A stretch of 64,000 nucleotides of DNA from Krasilnikovia cinnamomea. GTDB taxonomy: Bacteria; Actinomycetota; Actinomycetes; Mycobacteriales; Micromonosporaceae. Both the position numbers and the translations under genes were made by a program. Every line of letters starts with the position of its first letter. The first letter of the stretch is position 1. Shown here piece by piece: positions 42,247 through 50,225 of the stretch. The stretch covers positions 6,262,001 to 6,326,000 of the forward strand of contig NZ_SHKY01000001.1 of assembly GCF_004217545.1 (NCBI RefSeq), read 5' to 3'. The notes under the pieces were generated by a model. That model did not search any database, was not told where the DNA came from, and saw only the letters and a program-made list of their open reading frames with translations.

Positions 42247-43509
42247 ATGACCGCTTCGGTCGCAGGACCCTTCCCGAAGCCGGAGTTCACCGCGGAAGTC
42301 GTCGCCGACCAGTTGCGCGACGGGTACTGGCTCGAGGCCGCCGACGTCGACGGTGACGGGCTGCCGGACCTCATCGGATGCGGTCTCACCCTCGGCGAGA
42401 TCGCCTGGTACCGCAACGAAGACTGGGCCCGCAACCTCGCCGTCAACAAGGTGCACATGCCGGTCGGGCTGGACGTCGCCGACATCACCGGCACCGGCAC
42501 CCCCGACATCATCGCCTGCTACGAGCTCTACGGACCCGGCGGCACGATCCACCACCCCAACGCCGAAGGCGGCAAGATCGACTGGTTGGAGCATCCGGGC
42601 CCCGACGGACTGCGGGAGGGCAGGACGTGGCAGCGGCGCTACATCGGCAACACCGTCGGCATGCACCGGCTGCGCGTCGGCCACTTCACCCGGACCGACC
42701 GGTGGGAGATCATCGGGTTGCCCATCGTCGCCATGGAGGGCGTCCACGCGCTGCTGCCCGTGGTGATGTTCACCCAGCCGGAGGATCCACGGTCGGCCGG
42801 GCCGTGGCCGATGACCGTCGTCGACGACACGCACTTCCGGATGATCCACGGCGCGACCCGCAAGTCCGGACTCATCCCGGACTCCGACCTGGACTCGCTG
42901 CTGCTCGCCTCCGACGAGGGCGTGACGTGGCTCTACTTCGACCAGGCCACGCAGGCCTGGCGGCGTGAGCTGATCGGTACGGGCGAACTCGGCGTGTTCG
43001 AGCGGACCGGGTTCAAGGGCAGCGGTGACGTCGACTCCGGGCGGATCGGTGACGATCCGATGGCCTACGTCGCCGCGATCGAGCCGTACCACGGCAACAG
43101 CGTGGCGGTGTACGTACGCGACGGGGCCGGGGGTGACGCATCGCCCGGCTGGCGACGGGTCCTGCTCGACGTCTTCGGAGAACCGAACGAGAACGGTGAA
43201 GGCACCGGTCATTCGGTGCTGTGTGCCGATTTCGACGGTGACGGCGACGACGAGTTCCTCATCGGACTGCGCGGTCCGGCACCGTGGCAAGGCGTCTTCC
43301 TGTACAAGGCGATCGACGTCGGCAACGGCGTCTTCGTGAAGTGGCGGGTCGCCACCGAGTCCGCGGCACGGGTCATCGCCGCGGACTTCAACGGCGACGG
43401 AACGCTCGACTTCGCCACGATCGCCTACAAGGTGCCGCACTACTACGAGGCGCCCGACGCGAAGCTCATGGTCTACCGCAACGGGCTGGGCAAGCCGGCG
43501 CAGAGGTAG
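42247..43509 (+). CDS. Aldos-2-ulose dehydratase-like beta-propeller protein
   Basis: 420 aa from ATG 42247 (AGGAG upstream), no signal peptide. Several FG-GAP/VCBS-like blades carry calcium-type loops: DVDGDGLPD, DITGTGTPD, DFDGDGDDE and DFNGDGTLD. Beyond generic repeats, specific phrases match the N-terminal propeller of fungal aldos-2-ulose dehydratase as remembered: DGYWLEA near the start, WLEHPG, then GMHRLRVGHFTRTDR, PEDPRS and YHGNSVAVY in the same order. That enzyme dehydrates and isomerises aldosuloses such as glucosone or 1,5-anhydrofructose to the pyranones cortalcerone and microthecin. Here the propeller is a separate gene from the cupin part that follows 63 bases later. Confidence 0.75.
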   Translation: MTASVAGPFPKPEFTAEVVADQLRDGYWLEAADVDGDGLPDLIGCGLTLGEIAWYRNEDWARNLAVNKVHMPVGLDVADITGTGTPDIIACYELYGPGGTIHHPNAEGGKIDWLEHPGPDGLREGRTWQRRYIGNTVGMHRLRVGHFTRTDRWEIIGLPIVAMEGVHALLPVVMFTQPEDPRSAGPWPMTVVDDTHFRMIHGATRKSGLIPDSDLDSLLLASDEGVTWLYFDQATQAWRRELIGTGELGVFERTGFKGSGDVDSGRIGDDPMAYVAAIEPYHGNSVAVYVRDGAGGDASPGWRRVLLDVFGEPNENGEGTGHSVLCADFDGDGDDEFLIGLRGPAPWQGVFLYKAIDVGNGVFVKWRVATESAARVIAADFNGDGTLDFATIAYKVPHYYEAPDAKLMVYRNGLGKPAQR

Positions 43510-43572
43510 CCGGAACCACTGCGGTGCCGCGGCCGCCCGCGGGCACCGCCACCGCAGCGCGAAAGGATCGAC

Positions 43573-44289
43573 ATGTCCTCCCGCAACCGGATCACCCCCC
43601 TGCCGTTCTCCGGCCGGCACGTCGAGGCACGGGTCGTCACCGACGTGCGGGACTTCCCGCTCACGGGCCGGGTCATCGTCGTCAACCTCGACACCACGCC
43701 CGCCTACCTCGCCCGCCTGCCCCGGACGCCGATACCGGCGTTCTCGTCGACCATCGCGGTCGACAGCACCCTCGCGCAGGCGAAAGCGGTGGTCCTGCTC
43801 CAGGTGCTCGACGAGCAGCCGGTGTCCGGCATCACGGACGAGCCCGGGTGGCAGCACTTCACCGACATCGCGGGACCGGACGCCTTCCCCCGCACGACAC
43901 CGCTGTACCGGTCGGCGCGGGCCGAGGTGGGCACCGTCCGCTTCGACCCGCACGCCGCGCTCGGCGCGACCCACCCCGGCAGCCGGCCCCGGGACTTCAC
44001 CGTGCGGCTCATGCTCTGGTACTGCCCGCCGGACACCGCCTGCGGCATCCACAACAGGCACGACTTCATCGAGACCCACGCACAGGTCGTCGGCCACGGG
44101 CGGATGCAGAAGTTCGCCGACCAGGAACCCGCAAGCCTCTACGAGGACGTGCTCATGAGTCCCGGATACGCGACACCCGTGCCGTTCTGCGGGATCGGGC
44201 CGGACACCACCTTCACCTACCCGTGGCACCAGTACAAGGCGGACACCGACTGCGTCTGGCTCGCCGTCGAGTACCACCTTGCCGACTGA
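43573..44289 (+). CDS. Aldos-2-ulose dehydratase-like cupin protein
   Basis: 238 aa from ATG 43573 (AAAGGA upstream). The C-terminal half has the metal-binding cupin phrase CGIHNRHDFIETHAQVVGHG (about residues 157-176) and, later, TYPWHQYKADTDCVWLAVEYH. This is parallel to the second cupin of fungal aldos-2-ulose dehydratase (GFHNH..., CEIHA..., YPWH...). The N-terminal half (VVNLDTTPAYLARLP...) is a second beta-rich part. Together with the preceding propeller gene it would rebuild most of the ~900-aa fungal enzyme as two subunits. His residues suit zinc binding. A stand-alone cupin of other function cannot be excluded. Confidence 0.65.
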   Translation: MSSRNRITPLPFSGRHVEARVVTDVRDFPLTGRVIVVNLDTTPAYLARLPRTPIPAFSSTIAVDSTLAQAKAVVLLQVLDEQPVSGITDEPGWQHFTDIAGPDAFPRTTPLYRSARAEVGTVRFDPHAALGATHPGSRPRDFTVRLMLWYCPPDTACGIHNRHDFIETHAQVVGHGRMQKFADQEPASLYEDVLMSPGYATPVPFCGIGPDTTFTYPWHQYKADTDCVWLAVEYHLAD

Positions 44290-44321
44290 GCACGCCGAGA
44301 ACCCGCCGAGGAGAAGCACCC

Positions 44322-45518
44322 ATGCCCGTGGCCCTGCTGGCGTTGGCGATCAGCGCGTTCGGCATCGGTACCACCGAGTTCGTCATCATGGGGCTGCTGC
44401 CCGAGGTGGCCACCGATCTGCACGTCAGCATCCCGGTGGCGGGCAGCCTGGTGTCCGGGTACGCGCTGGGCGTGGTCGCCGGGGCACCCGTGCTCGCGCT
44501 TGCGGCGGCCCGGGTCAATCGGCGCCACGCCCTGGCCGGGCTGATGCTGCTGTTCGTGGCCGGCAACCTGCTGTGCGCGGTGGCGTCGAACTATCCGGTG
44601 CTGATGACCGGCCGGGTGGTGGCCGCGCTGTGCCACGGCGCGTTCTTCGGCATCGGCTCGGTACTCGCGGCGGACCTGGTCGCGCCGCACCGGCGGGCCA
44701 GCGCCATCGCCCTGATGTTCAGCGGGCTGACGCTGGCCAACGTGCTCGGCGTGCCGCTCGGCACCGCCCTCGGACAGCGGTTCGGCTGGCGCTCGACCTT
44801 CTGGGCGGTGACCGCCATCGGGCTGGTCAGCCTGGTCGGCCTGCTCCTGTTCGTGCCGGGTGACACGGTGTCGCGCCGGGAGACCCTGCGCGCGCAGCTC
44901 GCGCCGCTGCGCCGCGTCGAGGTCTGGCTCGCCCTGGCCACCACGGTGCTCGGGTTCGGCGGGCTGTTCGCCTCGTTCACCTACGTGGCGCCCATGATGA
45001 CCGAGGTCGCGGGCTTCGCGCCGGGCACGGTGACGTGGCTGCTGGTCCTGTTCGGCGCGGGCCTGTGTATCGGCAACGCGGTCGGCGGCCGGCTCGCCGA
45101 CCGTTTCCCCGCCCGGTCGCTGCTCGTGCTGCTCGCACTGCTCTGCGGGGTGCTGGTCGCGTACCGGTTCACCGTCGCCACTCAGGCGGGCGCGGCCGTC
45201 ACGCTGTTCCTGGTCGGCGTGGCCGGCTTCGCGACGGTTCCGGGCCTGCAGATGCGGGTGATCGAGGAGGCGGGCGGCACGACGACCCTCGCGGCGGCCG
45301 TCAACATCGCGGCCTTCAACCTCGGCAACGCCGTCGGCGCCTACCTCGGCGGTGTGGTCATCGACGCCCGCCTCGGCTACGCCGCCCCGAACCTCGCCGG
45401 CGCCGTACTCGCCGCCGGTGGCCTGATCCTGTGCGCCGTCGGCGTTCGGCGCAGCGCGCGCCGAAGGGCACGCAACGCCGCGGCGGACCCGGCCGCCCGG
45501 CCGAGGGTCGCCGCCTGA
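44322..45518 (+). CDS. MFS exporter (AraJ/Cmr-like, 12 spans)
   Basis: 398 aa from ATG 44322 (GAGGAG upstream), 32 bases after the cupin gene. It starts with ALAISAFGIGTTEFVIMGLLPEVATDLHVSI, the signature of the DHA1 AraJ/CmlR/sugar-efflux group. Other features are VLALAAARVNRRHAL (loop 2-3), a hydrophobic 12-span pattern and a basic C-terminal tail. Relatives export chloramphenicol or arabinose-type sugars. In this cluster it is the obvious exporter of the sugar-derived product, and possibly self-resistance. Confidence 0.87.
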   Translation: MPVALLALAISAFGIGTTEFVIMGLLPEVATDLHVSIPVAGSLVSGYALGVVAGAPVLALAAARVNRRHALAGLMLLFVAGNLLCAVASNYPVLMTGRVVAALCHGAFFGIGSVLAADLVAPHRRASAIALMFSGLTLANVLGVPLGTALGQRFGWRSTFWAVTAIGLVSLVGLLLFVPGDTVSRRETLRAQLAPLRRVEVWLALATTVLGFGGLFASFTYVAPMMTEVAGFAPGTVTWLLVLFGAGLCIGNAVGGRLADRFPARSLLVLLALLCGVLVAYRFTVATQAGAAVTLFLVGVAGFATVPGLQMRVIEEAGGTTTLAAAVNIAAFNLGNAVGAYLGGVVIDARLGYAAPNLAGAVLAAGGLILCAVGVRRSARRRARNAAADPAARPRVAA

Positions 45519-45566
45519 CCGCCATCTCGCACCGCCCGGTTCCCACACTCGGAAAGGCAGTCACCC

Positions 45567-46745
45567 ATGCCCGAAAACCGCCGACCAGCGGAGCAGCTCC
45601 GCTCGCGCCTGCCCTCGCTCACCGGCTTGCGCTTCTTCGCGGCGTTGCTCGTCTTCTGCTTCCACGTCACGCTGGCCAACTCGCCCATCCCGCCGAACAA
45701 GCCGATCAACCCGTTCGCGGATCCCGCTCTCGCCGACGCCTCGGCGTGGTTGTTCAGCAAGGCGGGCTACCTCGGTGTGTCGTTCTTCTTCGTGCTCAGC
45801 GGTTTCGTGCTGACCTGGTCGTCGCGCGAGGGCGAGGGCGTCGGGCCGTTCTGGCGGCGGCGGCTGCTGAAGATCTTCCCCAACCACCTGGTGATGTGGG
45901 CCGCCTCGATGCTGCTGTTCGCCGCCGCCATCACGCCCTGGTCCGCCTGGCTGCCCAACATCTTCCTGGTGCATTCGTTCTTCCCGCAGGCCGACATCTA
46001 CGTCGGCGTCAATCCACCCAGCTGGACGCTCTGCTCTGAGCTGCTGTTCTACCTGGCGTTCCCGTTCCTGATCCGGCCGATCCGCCGCATCCCGGTCCGG
46101 AGTCTGTGGTTCTGGGTGGCCAGCGCGATCGCAGCCATGGTGGCGGTGGAGCTCGTCACCCAGTTCCTGATCCCCGACACCCCGCGCTCGCCGATCACGC
46201 CGGTCTCCACCACGCAGTTCTGGTTCGGGTACATCTTCCCGCCGTCGCGGCTGTTCGAATTCATCATCGGAGTCCTGCTGGCGCGCATCCTCCTGGCCGG
46301 AAAGTGGCCCGCGGTGACCATTCCGCAGGCCCTGCTGGCCACCGTCGGCGGCTACGTGGCGGCGCTGTACGTACCGTTCCTCTACGGCTTCACGGTGGCC
46401 ACCATCGTTCCGATCGTCGCCCTGATCGGCGCCGTCGCCGCCGCGGATCTGCGCGGCACCTCGGGCCTGCTGGCCCGGCCCACCATGCGGTGGCTCGGCG
46501 AGGTCTCCTTCGGCTTCTACCTCTGCCAGGGCGTCACGGTGTTCTATGTGCGGCGGCTGCTCGGGCATGAGGACGGCTTCGGCACACCGGCGGCGCTCGC
46601 GGTCATCGTGCTGTTCCTCGGCGTCACCCTCGCGGGTGGATGGCTGCTCTACGCCCTGGTCGAACGGCCCGCCATGCGGCGCTGGGCGCGTAGCCGCAAA
46701 CCACGGGAGGTTACGGAGCCGGCGGTGCCCACCCCGGCCCGCTGA
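45567..46745 (+). CDS. Membrane acyltransferase 3 family protein
   Basis: 392 aa from ATG 45567 (GGAAAGG upstream). Ten or so hydrophobic helices. The family motif RLPSLTGLRFFAALLVFCFHV is at the N-terminus and FFFVLSGFVLTWSSR (about residue 72) with FWRRRLLKIFP follows, then the catalytic-type WTLCSELLFYLAFP (about residue 150). These enzymes O-acylate sugars, antibiotics or wall glycans at the membrane using acyl-CoA. It is the last gene of the sugar-enolone cluster and would decorate the product or its sugar. It converges with the PilZ gene. Confidence 0.88.
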   Translation: MPENRRPAEQLRSRLPSLTGLRFFAALLVFCFHVTLANSPIPPNKPINPFADPALADASAWLFSKAGYLGVSFFFVLSGFVLTWSSREGEGVGPFWRRRLLKIFPNHLVMWAASMLLFAAAITPWSAWLPNIFLVHSFFPQADIYVGVNPPSWTLCSELLFYLAFPFLIRPIRRIPVRSLWFWVASAIAAMVAVELVTQFLIPDTPRSPITPVSTTQFWFGYIFPPSRLFEFIIGVLLARILLAGKWPAVTIPQALLATVGGYVAALYVPFLYGFTVATIVPIVALIGAVAAADLRGTSGLLARPTMRWLGEVSFGFYLCQGVTVFYVRRLLGHEDGFGTPAALAVIVLFLGVTLAGGWLLYALVERPAMRRWARSRKPREVTEPAVPTPAR

Positions 46746-46782
46746 CCCCGGCGGCGGTCGATCACGGTGGTCCCGGGCCTGC

Positions 46783-47370
46783 TCAGCGCGCCGCGCAAAA
46801 GGCGCGCAGGGCAGCCTCGTCGGCCGGGTCCATCCATTCGTATGTGCCGCGCAGCTGGTCGGCCCGCTGGTCGACCGTCGTGACCGTCGCCGTCATGTCG
46901 CCCCACGGCATGCTGATGTGCAACAGGGTTCGCACGATGCCGGGCGGCAGGTGGATGCTGTCAGCGGGCGCCGCCCGCAGCAGCAGGCCGCTGGTGGACA
47001 CGTCCTCGACCTGGCCGGACAACGCCACGAGCCGACGGCCCGGTTCGGAGTCGAGCTGGGCGGTGCCCGTCGCGGCGTACGTGCCGGGGCGCCGGGGGGC
47101 ACCGCGTCGCTGGACGACGTCGGTCGGTGGGTCGCCGGTGAGGGTCACGGTGCCGCCCCGGAACTCCGCCTCCACCCAGGTGACGCCGGCGCTGCTGACC
47201 AGTTCGAGGATGCCGAAGCGGCGGCTGCCCGGGCCGTCCGGACCGAGCACCGGGATCGGCGGAAGCTCGGCCGTGAACGCCGCGCTGACCTCGGCCAGCA
47301 CGATCAGCGCGAGCGGCTGCTCACCCGGACACCGCAGCAGGAGCGTGCTGCCCGCCGGGACCGTGATCAT
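46783..47370 (-). CDS. PilZ-domain c-di-GMP-binding protein
   Basis: 195 aa from ATG 47370. The N-terminal ~95 residues are a beta-rich YcgR-like domain. The PilZ part has the RxxxR-type motif in VQRRGAPRRPGTY (about residue 91) and DVSTSGLLL (about residue 120), the D/NxSxxG motif that contacts c-di-GMP. The final strand and helix (ATVTTVDQRADQ... DPADEAALRAFC) complete the barrel. It is probably a cytoplasmic c-di-GMP effector. The window also encodes a diguanylate cyclase (50631-52268), although no operon link exists. Confidence 0.8.
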   Translation of the reverse strand: MITVPAGSTLLLRCPGEQPLALIVLAEVSAAFTAELPPIPVLGPDGPGSRRFGILELVSSAGVTWVEAEFRGGTVTLTGDPPTDVVQRRGAPRRPGTYAATGTAQLDSEPGRRLVALSGQVEDVSTSGLLLRAAPADSIHLPPGIVRTLLHISMPWGDMTATVTTVDQRADQLRGTYEWMDPADEAALRAFCAAR

Positions 47371-47511
47371 CGGATCTCCCCGCTCGTAGGGTCCGCCTCA
47401 CCGAACGGTCTCACGGCCGGCTCCGGGGCGGCGGCCCTGCTGCGGTCCGTCACGCTTGCGGCGTACGGTCAGGAACCGGTTTCGATCCCGGGGCGGTTGC
47501 GAGCGGTCCGG

Positions 47512-47778
47512 CTAGACGTGCCAGACGAGGCTGCCGTGCTGGAGTTGAGCGGCCATCAGGGCAGCCAGCACGACCAGGTCGGCCACCCCGAGCGCGACTC
47601 CGATCAGGCCCGCGTTGCGGCTGGGCGTGCCACTGCCGTGCCGGCGGGCGGTGATCGCGCCGAGGACGATGGCGATCGGACCGAACATGACGTTGAAGAA
47701 GAACAGGCCGGCCACGCCCAGTGCCACGGAACCCACTGCGCGGTCGTCGAGGCTGCCGACGCGTCGGACGAAGTTCAT
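47512..47778 (-). CDS. Small DUF4190-like membrane protein
   Basis: 88 aa from ATG 47778. Two hydrophobic helices: VGSVALGVAGLFFFNVMFGPIAIVLGAITARR (residues ~15-46), with the ALGV...GPIAIVLG pattern of DUF4190-type proteins, and NAGLIGVALGVADLVVLAALMAA (about 55-77). The function of this family is unknown. It follows the 51-aa membrane protein with a 16-base gap and may be co-transcribed with it under the FabR/DesT-like regulator. Confidence 0.65.
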   Translation of the reverse strand: MNFVRRVGSLDDRAVGSVALGVAGLFFFNVMFGPIAIVLGAITARRHGSGTPSRNAGLIGVALGVADLVVLAALMAAQLQHGSLVWHV

Positions 47779-47794
47779 GGCGGTCCTTCCTGGA

Positions 47795-47950
47795 TCAGTG
47801 ACGCCGGGCGAGGGTCGCGGCGCGCCGGGCGCCGAGGAGAATCGCGCCGGCCAGCACTGCGCCGACCGCGATGAGCAGGGGCTGTCCGGTGAGCAGGGAC
47901 GGGCCGACGACCACGGCGATCAGCGCGATCGTCACCATCAGTGTCGCCAT
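47795..47950 (-). CDS. Small hydrophobic protein (51 aa)
   Basis: An ATG at 47950 with GGGAGG seven bases upstream opens 51 codons: MATLMVTIALIAVVVG, then LLTGQPLLIAVGAVLAGAILL, ending in ARRAATLARRH. Two helices with a basic tail predict an inner-membrane protein with a cytosolic C-terminus. The ribosome site, hydrophobic composition and position next to a regulated divergent promoter support a real gene. Its start is 16 bases from a DesT/FabR-type operator (47966-47983), so it is probably a target of the divergent regulator. There is no known family. Confidence 0.55.
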   Translation of the reverse strand: MATLMVTIALIAVVVGPSLLTGQPLLIAVGAVLAGAILLGARRAATLARRH

Positions 47951-47965
47951 CCGCCGCCTCCCTTC

Positions 47966-48027
47966 AGTTGACAGTTGTTTACTGAAACACCCTAGGCCTC
48001 CGGCGCCTCAGTGGACAGGTGTTTACT
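47966..48027. promoter_or_regulatory. Two FabR/DesT-type operators
   Basis: AGTTGACAGTTGTTTACT (47966-47983) and AGTGGACAGGTGTTTACT (48010-48027) both fit the pattern AGT-N2-ACA-N2-TGT-N2-ACT known for DesT/FabR regulators of unsaturated fatty acid synthesis. They are 44 bases apart, one near each divergent start, so the regulator likely controls itself and the leftward membrane-protein genes. Confidence 0.7.
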
Positions 48028-48034
48028 GAGTGAC

Positions 48035-48697
48035 ATGAACCACCGCCACCCGGCGCCCCCCGACCGGCTCAGCCGACCGGAGCAGAAGGCGCGCACCAGG
48101 CAGGCGCTGCTCGACGCGGCGCTGGCCCTGATGGAGCATCGGAGCCTGAGCAGCATCGGTCTGCGCGAGATCACTCGCGCGGCGGGCGTCACGCCGACCG
48201 CCTTCTATCGTCACTTCCCCGACCTCGGGAGCCTCGGCGTGGCCCTCGTCGACGAATGCCTCGGCACCCTGCGGGCCACCATCCGCACCGTCCGCGACGG
48301 ACTCAGCTCCAGCGACGAGGTGATCAACCGGTCGATGGACGTCCTGGCCCGGCAGGTGCGCGACCATCGGGAGCATTTCCGCTTCGTCGCCCGGGAACGC
48401 CACGGCGGTGTGCCGGCCGTTCGCGCCGCGATCGCGGAGCAGCTCGATCTGTTCGCCGTCGAACTGGCCACCGATTTCGCCGACGACAAGCTGCTCGGCG
48501 GCCCCCGCTTCGACCGATGGATCGCCGCCGACCTGCGGATGGTCACCAGCCTGATCGTCAACCACATGGTGTGGACCGCTGCGGCGCTGCTCGACGCCGC
48601 GCCGGACTCCGCCGACGCGGAAGCACGGGTGATCGACGCCGCCAGCCGTCAGCTGCGCCTGATCGTGCTCGGCGCCCGGCAATGGGCCACCAGCTGA
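48035..48697 (+). CDS. TetR-family regulator of the FabR/DesT type
   Basis: 220 aa from ATG 48035, eight bases after the second operator; a GTG eight codons upstream would start inside that operator. The HTH ALALMEHRSLSSIGLREITRAAGVTPTAFYRHFPDLGSLG (residues ~22-61) and following VDECLGTLRATIR, plus HREHFRFVARERHGG, closely follow E. coli FabR and Pseudomonas DesT. Those proteins sense the acyl chains of CoA or ACP thioesters and adjust membrane lipid desaturation. The two adjacent operators of matching consensus make this assignment stronger than usual. The divergent small membrane proteins are unexpected targets. Confidence 0.85.
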   Translation: MNHRHPAPPDRLSRPEQKARTRQALLDAALALMEHRSLSSIGLREITRAAGVTPTAFYRHFPDLGSLGVALVDECLGTLRATIRTVRDGLSSSDEVINRSMDVLARQVRDHREHFRFVARERHGGVPAVRAAIAEQLDLFAVELATDFADDKLLGGPRFDRWIAADLRMVTSLIVNHMVWTAAALLDAAPDSADAEARVIDAASRQLRLIVLGARQWATS

Positions 48698-48824
48698 CCA
48701 TGAACGCGCGCGCCGTGCTCCGCGTCTGAGCCACCTGTGGCTCGTCCGCGACCAGGCACGGCGGCCTTTCTCGACACTCACCGGGTGAGCGGCCGGTACG
48801 TTCCGTTTCGGCCGGTGGCGTGCC

Positions 48825-48830
48825 TACGAT
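48825..48830 (+). promoter_or_regulatory. -10 element of a leaderless transcript
   Basis: TACGAT, six bases, then GTG 48837. It matches the leaderless layout seen at 8518, 12926 and 22310. Confidence 0.4.
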
Positions 48831-48836
48831 CAGGTC

Positions 48837-49178
48837 GTGACCGATGACGAGGCCCGGCGTGCCGAACTGAACCAGCGGGAGAAGCGCATGGCCCAGCGCG
48901 AGGCCGGGTTCGACATCCGGCAGCGCGACGCCGACCAGCGGGACATCGACGCGGAACAGCGCGATTCGGTCGCCGACATGCGCGACCATGCCGCCGGCGA
49001 ACGGGAGCGGGCCGCCGACCGGCGTGAGCGGGCCGCCGACGAACGGGAGCGGGCCGCCGACGAACGGGAGCGGGCCGCGGACCACCGCGAGCGGACGGCC
49101 GACCAGCGCGAGGCTGATTTGAGTCAGCGGGAGATCGACAACGAGCTCGCCGAGTGGGACACGCCACCTCGGAGTTGA
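48837..49178 (+). CDS. Charged heptad-repeat (coiled-coil) protein
   Basis: 113 aa from GTG 48837. Almost entirely polar: after a MTDDEARRAELNQREKRM start, it runs in seven-residue units of the type ERERAAD (residues ~55-90), preceded and followed by looser versions. Regular Ala at a/d-like positions with Arg/Glu elsewhere predicts a long single helix or weak coiled coil. There is no signal peptide or membrane span. Similar low-complexity proteins are frequent in Micromonosporaceae but have no assigned function. Confidence 0.55.
   Translation: MTDDEARRAELNQREKRMAQREAGFDIRQRDADQRDIDAEQRDSVADMRDHAAGERERAADRRERAADERERAADERERAADHRERTADQREADLSQREIDNELAEWDTPPRS
48999..49103. repeat. Five 21-bp tandem repeats coding heptads
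   Basis: Five in-frame 21-base units (starts 48999, 49020, 49041, 49062 and 49083) encode RERAAD-type heptads. Units one, three and four are almost identical, and the last has diverged. This suggests growth by slippage. Confidence 0.8.
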
Positions 49179-49346
49179 GCCGGCGGAGCGACCTGCTTCT
49201 CCTCGTCCGTGCTCAGGTGGTGCGTGAAATCGTTCGCCTGGGTCGGGTTGGTCATGTATGGGACGTTGTCGTCTCAAAGCTATGAACCCTCGTGCAGTGA
49301 CCGGACCTGCGGTGTACGTTCCCCCTGTCTCGATAGGGAGGTATCG

Positions 49347-50225
49347 ATGCCGAAGCGGCTTCTCCGGTTATTTGTCATCTTTGTAGCCGGATTAAGTATT
49401 TCTACGATGGTGGCGGCTCCCGCGCTGGCCACGGAGTCCGACCCGCGGAGTCCGACTCCCGCGAGGACCGCGACCCAGGCGCCGATCGCCGAGGTGCGAC
49501 CCGCGGAAAGGTCCCTGGCGAACGCCAACGCGGCCACCGCCACCGAACTGACACCCCTGGCCCCGGCACTGCCTCCTGGCGTCAGCACCAGAACCTGGTC
49601 GGTAGAGGACTTCGTCGAACTCTTCGAGCGCAAGTACGGCCGGCCGATGACCCAGGACGAAAGGAACGCCCTGGCGCGCGGCTGCATCGGTGTCACCACC
49701 GTCAACCTCGAACGCGGGAACATCAACCCGCCGCTCGGCATGTCCTTCGGCACGTTCGCGACTTCCCGCGACGTACAGAACGCGATCAACGACATTCTGG
49801 CCACCAACCCGAGCCGTACCCAGTTCGTCGCGGCCGTGGCGCAACACCCGCTGCTGAGCCGGATAGACAACGTCACCGATTCGTTGCCCGGCGGGCCGAC
49901 CTCGCAGTGGACCGCCGTTATCTTCTCGAAGCGGTTCTACTCCAAGCAGGACCCATCGTGGACGGATGAGCAGGCCGACCAGGCGTTCCGCCCGGATCCG
50001 GCGACCGGCCAGGTCGACATGACCGACTACCGCTACCGGGCAAAGCCGGGATATGTCAACTTCGACTACGGGTGGTTGGATGAGGGCTCCGGAAACTGGT
50101 GGCACGCAAACCACGCGGAGCCGGGGATGAAGGTGTACCAGAGCACCCTGAGGCATTACTCCCGCCCGTTGCTGGACTTCGACCGTCAGGTCTTCTCCGT
50201 GACGTTCGGACGAGTTCACCCATGA
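49347..50225 (+). CDS. Secreted microbial transglutaminase (Transglut_prok family)
   Basis: 292 aa from ATG 49347 (AGGGAGG upstream) with a signal peptide ending near ALA at residue 28. A ~50-residue Ala/Pro-rich segment follows and could be a pro-region. The catalytic set of Streptomyces mobaraensis transglutaminase is recognisable in order: Cys 113 in ARGCIGVTTVN, AVIFSKRFYSKQDPS, FRPDPATGQVDM, Asp 240 in GYVNFDYGW, His 253 in NWWHANH and the final DFDRQVFSVTF. It would cross-link Gln and Lys side chains without calcium. It is clearly shorter than the Streptomyces enzyme between Cys and Asp (127 versus about 191 residues). Its stop overlaps the start of a small unknown gene. Confidence 0.82.
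   Translation: MPKRLLRLFVIFVAGLSISTMVAAPALATESDPRSPTPARTATQAPIAEVRPAERSLANANAATATELTPLAPALPPGVSTRTWSVEDFVELFERKYGRPMTQDERNALARGCIGVTTVNLERGNINPPLGMSFGTFATSRDVQNAINDILATNPSRTQFVAAVAQHPLLSRIDNVTDSLPGGPTSQWTAVIFSKRFYSKQDPSWTDEQADQAFRPDPATGQVDMTDYRYRAKPGYVNFDYGWLDEGSGNWWHANHAEPGMKVYQSTLRHYSRPLLDFDRQVFSVTFGRVHP

Noticed and set aside
48999..49103. 21-bp repeats as iteron or origin
   Set aside because: They lie inside a coding frame and encode heptads in phase; no replication gene is near.
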